The notes beneath the pieces were generated by a model. It searched no databases and had not been told where the DNA came from. It saw only the letters and a program-made list of their open reading frames with translations. A stretch of 64,000 bases of DNA from contig JAEVHH010000005.1 of assembly GCA_017607445.1 (NCBI GenBank), forward strand, positions 62,001 to 126,000. Direction: 5' to 3'. The DNA is from Histoplasma ohiense. Its lineage: Eukaryota; Ascomycota; Eurotiomycetes; Onygenales; Ajellomycetaceae. Every line of letters begins with the position of its first letter. Within the stretch, counting starts at the first letter, position 1. Of the stretch, positions 59,737 through 64,000 are shown piece by piece. A program made the translations under genes and the position numbers.

Positions 59737-60443
59737 ATGTCTATCTGGGATACTCTCTCAGGACGCAAGACCTCAACCCCGTCTAGTCCCCCAAGTCCAC
59801 CTGCTTCTACTTTCGATCCTACCTCCGCCCAAGATGCTTCCTCATTCCTCTCTGGCGCCGCAATGCCAGACCCCTCATTATTACATCCTCTTGCCGGACT
59901 GAACAAAGACACGTTAGATTACCTTTCACTCGAAGATTCCGCCCTCGATGACCTACCCGGCTCTCGCTCCGCACTCCCTTCAAGGGGTTGGTCAGACGAT
60001 CTCAGTTATGGAGCGGGAATTACATATCTAACGGCATTGTCTATTGGGGGTACATGGGGTCTGATCGAAGGACTCCGGAAAACTCCTGTTACTGCGCCTC
60101 CAAAGCTTAGACTGAACGGCGTCCTCAACTCGATTACCCGACGGGGCCCGTTCCTGGGTAACTCTGCGGGTGTGATTGCGGTAGTATATAATGGCATTAA
60201 TTCGACTATGGGGCATATTAGAGGGAAGCATGATGCGGCAAATAGTATATTGGCGGGCGCTTTGAGTGGCATGTTGTTCAAGAGTACAAGAGGCCTGCGT
60301 CCGATGATGATATCTGGTGGGATTGTCGCTAGTGTGGCTGGTGCTTGGGCCGTACGTATTTTGACTTTGACCTCCAATCCTAATAATCAACTGTTGCTAA
60401 TGTTGCTTTTTTCTAGGTTACGAGACGGGCGTTCTTCTCATAA
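59737..60443 (+). CDS. tim23: Tim23, mitochondrial inner-membrane translocase channel
   Basis: Two exons (59737-60351, 60417-60443) give 213 residues. The second exon encodes only VTRRAFFS. The polar N-terminal half (residues 1-85) is the intermembrane-space domain, with LAGLNKDTLDYLSLED. The C-terminal half is a Tim17/Tim22/Tim23 domain with four membrane segments: LSYGAGITYLTALSIGGTWGLIEG, the LGNSAGVIAVVYNGINS segment, ANSILAGALSGMLFKSTRGLRPM and GGIVASVAGAWAV. Tim23 forms the presequence translocase channel with Tim17 and Tim50. Length and topology are standard (yeast Tim23 has 222 residues). Confidence 0.95.
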
Positions 60444-61506
60444 TGTCGGTGTGATTCTCGATTTCTATTTATAAGTGGGTTCAAGAAAATCATATTCAGT
60501 TTGAGGTGGGCGTTTTACCCTGTCATTCAGCAACGTCATTTGAGATTTCCCAAATGAGAAAAGAAATGTAGCTCCTATCTTTCAAGCTTTTTGCTTCTAT
60601 CTTTATATTGCGATGTATTAAATACCTAAGCAGCTTTTCCGACTCTCTCTCTCTCTCTCTTTCCACTCTGGCGTGCATGTGGAGCATCTTCTTTGCTATT
60701 TTCTCCATCAGAGAATTGCACGATACGGGTTTTCTTCTGTTGTACATATAGAGGACTTTATTTCGATTGTCTTTTCTTTCTGTTTTCATTATTTTGTCAT
60801 TTGTCTCCAGTGATGCCACGTAATTTTCTCTTGATTGATCCCTTAATTTTATTATTCTTCTATTTCGTGGAAACTATATACCTGTGGGACCTATATACTT
60901 GTGGAACATTCTTCCCGTTGAGTTCCTATCGCTGAGTTTCCATGTACATGTAAATCTCCTATGTGTCATTGCAATCATTCACAAAAATGAAAAACGAAAG
61001 CGAAAAGGAAAAATGAGGACCGCCATTCGGCGCTAACAGCTAAACTCATCACCAAAGGCCCTCTGGTGATCGCGGAAGGATTCCAAGGTTATACCTACAA
61101 CATCCATACTACTGCAATACTAGAAACCCGAAAGTGCCAGCTGAATCCAAGTTTTTCAGAATCCTACCAACAGGCTATACATCTTTCACACCGCCGTGTT
61201 CTCGACAGTGTTGTTATCAGATCAACCACTTGGTTGCTGGGCAGAAGGAACAGTGTGGACTCGGAGTCTTCGTCCAACCAACTCTTATACGCGTTTCCCC
61301 ATCCATGTAGCTATCACGGAAACAACTGTTCATATGCTCTTCTCTCTCTTCTCTCAATTATCATCAGATTGCATGCACTTTTCCCTTAAGAGTGTGTTAC
61401 AAGGCTAACCGTTTGGCATCCTCAAACATACTGTGTGAAGCGTGGATATACTTCGAGCCTGAAAGTGAAAACAGAACCCTATATCATCCAGATACCCAAG
61501 AGAAAA
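60444..61506. other. Intergenic, microsatellite only
   Basis: No accepted gene. A CT microsatellite (about nine CT units) lies at 60641-60660. A frame runs open upstream of the next gene's ATG from about 61390, so an upstream exon of that gene is possible. Confidence 0.45.
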
Positions 61507-62715
61507 ATGGAGCCTTCTATCCCAGATGTGGGGAGGAGAGTCGCTACTGTTAGCGACATGATCCAATGGCTTTGGCATGATGGATTCTACCGTGGTGAAG
61601 TCGGCTGGTCGGCAGAATGGGATCCAGGTGCAATATTCGGAACCCCGAATTCTACTTCAGAACCATATGTCTTTGGCGTTTCCACATTGTGTGGCGAGAA
61701 AGCTGGCCGACCGCTACATCTTGAACCAAATGTCGATAAAATTTCTGACGTAGCTGTGGAGGGAGCTGCGAATATAGGGTTTCCAGAAACACTCTTTGGA
61801 GACGCCCATGCGAAGTACGTTACAACGATGATCAGACAACATAAAAAGTTGCTTCCGGATGCTCTTCAGGAAATCGATCAACGACTGCTGAAGGCGGGGG
61901 TATCGGCGGAAGAAGTGACGTCTCTCACTAATGGGAGGGCAACAGATGCATATAAGAAGCTAGCACGGCTGGATCAGGTAACAGGAAAATGTTCTCCATC
62001 CTCTCGACTACAATTCCGTGTCATATATGATATTTTACCAGGTGAATGGAGGGCGATGGATGTTTACCTTCCTCGGACGTGTCGGCTAGGGGACTTTGAG
62101 GACACCATGCTCCGTCATCGACTTGTGTTGGACCTGAGGCATCCCACATCACTTTCGTATGAAAATTTACCCGAAAACCTGGGAAACCCTCCGGAGGGAT
62201 CACAGTCTGGTGTCGAATCGCGAATCCTTACCAAGAAGCCAGGCTTAGGCAAGAAAGTTTGGGCGTACAAGATAGACGAGGGGGATCAGAGTGATACAGA
62301 AAGGAGGACTTTCGAAGGATGGAAAGCACTGTGCGATGAGCAGGACTTCACTGACCTCATGCAAGCTTTGTTGAAAGACGGATCGAAAGAAGCTAAAATG
62401 GCAATTGTTTGTCACGTACGGAGAGATACTAGTAACATCCCCGTCCACCCAGAGCAAAGGATAAACTAACCAGCCATTTGGTAGGAAATCACCCTTGAGA
62501 CGGCGAAGCGGATGATGGAAAGACAGATTGAAACAGAAGTATATAAAAAGTCGACATTCTATACATGGGATGGAGAATTGGATAACTCCAGTGACATGGG
62601 AGAGGCCAACAGTAACATGGCAGTTGACGGATGCATGCCAGTCCCTGATGACTTTGACTGGAGCCAACTGATAGACGAGGAGGTTGCACAATGGGAGGAG
62701 GATTCTCCAAACTAG
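61507..62715 (+). CDS. Hypothetical 379-aa protein
   Basis: Two exons (61507-62415, 62485-62715) join through GTACGG...TTGGTAG to 380 codons. The ATG at 61507 (MEPSIPDVGRRVATVSDMIQWLWHDGF) is the first true ATG in the frame. Aromatic-rich segments are seen: WLWHDGFYRGEVGWSAEWD, then an Ala/Gly-rich turn, a helical middle (YVTTMIRQHKKLLPDALQEIDQRLL) and a region with VIYDILPGEWRAMDVYLP. The C-terminus is very acidic, with DDFDWSQLIDEEVAQWEED. No signal peptide, membrane segment or zinc motif is visible. Coding composition is good throughout. I do not recognise the family. It might be a lineage-specific protein. Confidence 0.65.
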
Positions 62716-62762
62716 GAGTATAATTGTGTGTATTATCTTGACAGCGTAAAATATTCCAGGTA

Positions 62763-63200
62763 GAAACTAATCCCTCTTCCCCCGTGAAACCTCTGATGTT
62801 CTTGATGGCTTCAAAAATCCCGAGGGAATCTTTAACTTCCGCTGACGGGGCGTGGGCGCCAAATCCATGTGGAGTTGTCGTATGACGTCGTGGGGGTCCC
62901 ATGAGGGGAATCCCGTTGAGTTTCTCAGTTTCGAATCCAACCTATTCATGATTGCCAAGTATAAAGCGATATTATATCGAAGCTCATATTCAAAGAAACG
63001 CTCTTGTCATTCTGTTCATGGCTCACCATCACCTGGGTCTTTTGGTCGCGGAGGGAGATCATCATCATCGATACTAAGATTGATATAATCCTCAAGCTTA
63101 AGTCTAATGATATGCCTCGTTCTCGATCCCCCGTATCTACGTATCCCAACCCTCCGAAGATTTCAGGATAATAGGGGGTAGCATTGGTGCTAGGCATTCT
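62763..63200 (-). CDS. Possible small multi-exon gene, structure unresolved
   Basis: On the minus strand a frame from the ATG near 63198 reads MPSTNATPYYPEIFGGLGYVDTGDRERG. A second frame holds KLEDYINLSIDDDDLPPRPKDPGDG (63025-63100), and a third, from 62952, holds MNRLDSKLRNSTGF...SEVSRGKRD. A GTGAGC donor at 63026 and a GAATAG acceptor about 85 bases on would make a normal intron, but the phases do not join the two most protein-like frames. It may be a real small gene whose splicing I could not solve. It overlaps no other accepted gene. Confidence 0.25.
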
Positions 63201-64000
63201 AGGGGCAGTTGATGAGAGAGAGATTAAAAATAAGAGAAAACGAGAGGTAGCTGACTAGTAGCCATCCTATCTGAACGGTTATAAGATATTGAAAATAAGA
63301 AGTGTTCGGTTAAAAAATGTCCCGATACTGTCACTACTTCTAAAAAGGAAACTGAAATTTTTTTTCTTTTCGAGATTTTGATGGTTGAACACGGCGTGAA
63401 AGAGGTCTGATTGGTTTATGTGCGAGTACCGATCACATCAACATACACTCAAATACTAGCAATGTTGGACGACTACTGTACTCTGTAAGTTATGGTTATT
63501 TGGCGATGCGCTAATCGCAACAGGAAACCTAAACCTAAGGGATGGTAAGATATAAGCTCTCGACTAGCAGGTTATATATATAATGGCGAATTCTCGTTGT
63601 CACTTTGGGCAAAAAAAAGCTTGATCTCCACCAGCGCCATGCTACCACAAACATTTATATCGTAGATTTTTAACTACCTTTTTGCGACAAAGTCTCGTTT
63701 ATTAAAGGAGTGGCAATTCGGTAGTAGAGCTTTGTACTCCGTAGAATCGCCTGCAGTCAACATACAGGACATTATCAGCCAAGTTCTGCCTCCTCACACC
63801 GCTTCTATCCCGCTCAAACTCCAATGGTCTCCGCCCCGCCACCAGCTCCCGCTCTTCCCGCTTTCCGCCTCCCGGTTCCCGCTGCGCCTCCATAGTATGT
63901 ATTCATGTATTCATTGCCGTCACTGCCCTATGGCTTTATACATGTGGTAACCCCTTGTGTTGTCCGGGGTTAAAGACAACATAATTTCTCCACGTTGACA
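63201..64000. other. Window end, repeat copy D, no gene seen
   Basis: No frame of note. Copy D of the dispersed repeat lies at 63607-63643. The last 300 bases are of normal composition and could belong to the flank of a gene beyond the window. Confidence 0.4.
63607..63643 (-). repeat. Dispersed SINE-like repeat, copy D (partial)
   Basis: GGGCAAAAAAAAGCTTGATC and then TCCACCAGCGCCATGCT match the terminal ~35 bases of copies A-C with a longer A-run and two substitutions. Confidence 0.55.

Noticed and set aside
61980..62041. Possible intron (GTAACAGG...TTACCAG) in the 379-aa hypothetical gene
   Set aside because: Removing it shifts the frame into an early stop; the sequence is open when retained.
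1..64000. CRISPR arrays, bacterial-type operons, rRNA genes
   Set aside because: No regularly spaced direct repeats, ribosome-binding-site-led gene runs or rRNA-like segments are present; intron structure shows eukaryotic nuclear DNA.

Overview
The window is nuclear DNA of a filamentous ascomycete. Genes are split by short introns (about 49-145 nt) with GT donors, CTAAY-type branch points and AG acceptors. The gene content is typically fungal: an HMT1-type half ABC transporter, NC2-alpha, a KlpA-like kinesin-14, a quinate-permease-like sugar porter, Trm732/THADA and Tim23. CpG-poor, AT-rich islands hold decayed elements whose damage looks like C-to-T/G-to-A (RIP-type) mutation. One island carries an SRPK-like kinase relic of a family I recall as expanded in Onygenales. 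My best guess is therefore Eurotiomycetes, probably Onygenales (Ajellomycetaceae-like); that placement is inference, not proof.

Layout. 1-3300: AT-rich island with an inverted pair of LTR-like repeats and no intact gene. 3328-5560: a 5'-truncated phosphotransferase fragment converging on an intact AIM9-like mitochondrial phosphotransferase. 6255-6638: a small unknown protein. 8296-10350: second AT-rich island with a kinase pseudogene (three Trp-to-stop changes) and a RING-like relic. 11160-11606: copies of a short dispersed repeat, with further copies near 25.7 kb and 63.6 kb. 12136-18081: FHIP/RAI16-like protein (dynein-endosome adaptor) and HMT1-like ABC transporter, both on the minus strand. 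18.4-19.8 kb: AT-rich spacer. 19845-25277: divergent pair of NC2-alpha (minus) and a 999-aa RING-RGG-RS protein (plus). 26033-26887: DUF2293-like protein. 27487-33810: divergent coronin and kinesin-14. 34322-35221: alpha/beta hydrolase. 37097-39254: MFS sugar porter. 40380-45688: large ubiquitin protease of the Ubp12/USP15 type. 46623-48951: PX-domain sorting nexin of the Snx41 type. 51064-53263: two orphan single-pass membrane proteins. 53744-60443: divergent Trm732/THADA-like HEAT protein and Tim23. 61507-62715: unknown 379-aa protein. The last 1.2 kb holds at most one small uncertain gene.

Most of the recognised genes are housekeeping and do not form a cluster. Several concern transport along the cytoskeleton and endosomes (FHIP, coronin, kinesin-14, Snx41), but they are scattered and I infer no operon-like unit. 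For ten genes I chose exon boundaries from splice sites, and the summed exon lengths are multiples of three. The least ordinary items are the RING-RGG-RS protein with its seven-run G-quadruplex motif, the SINE-like repeat family, the kinase relic and the unknown 379-aa protein. I did not find a convincing undescribed multi-gene system.
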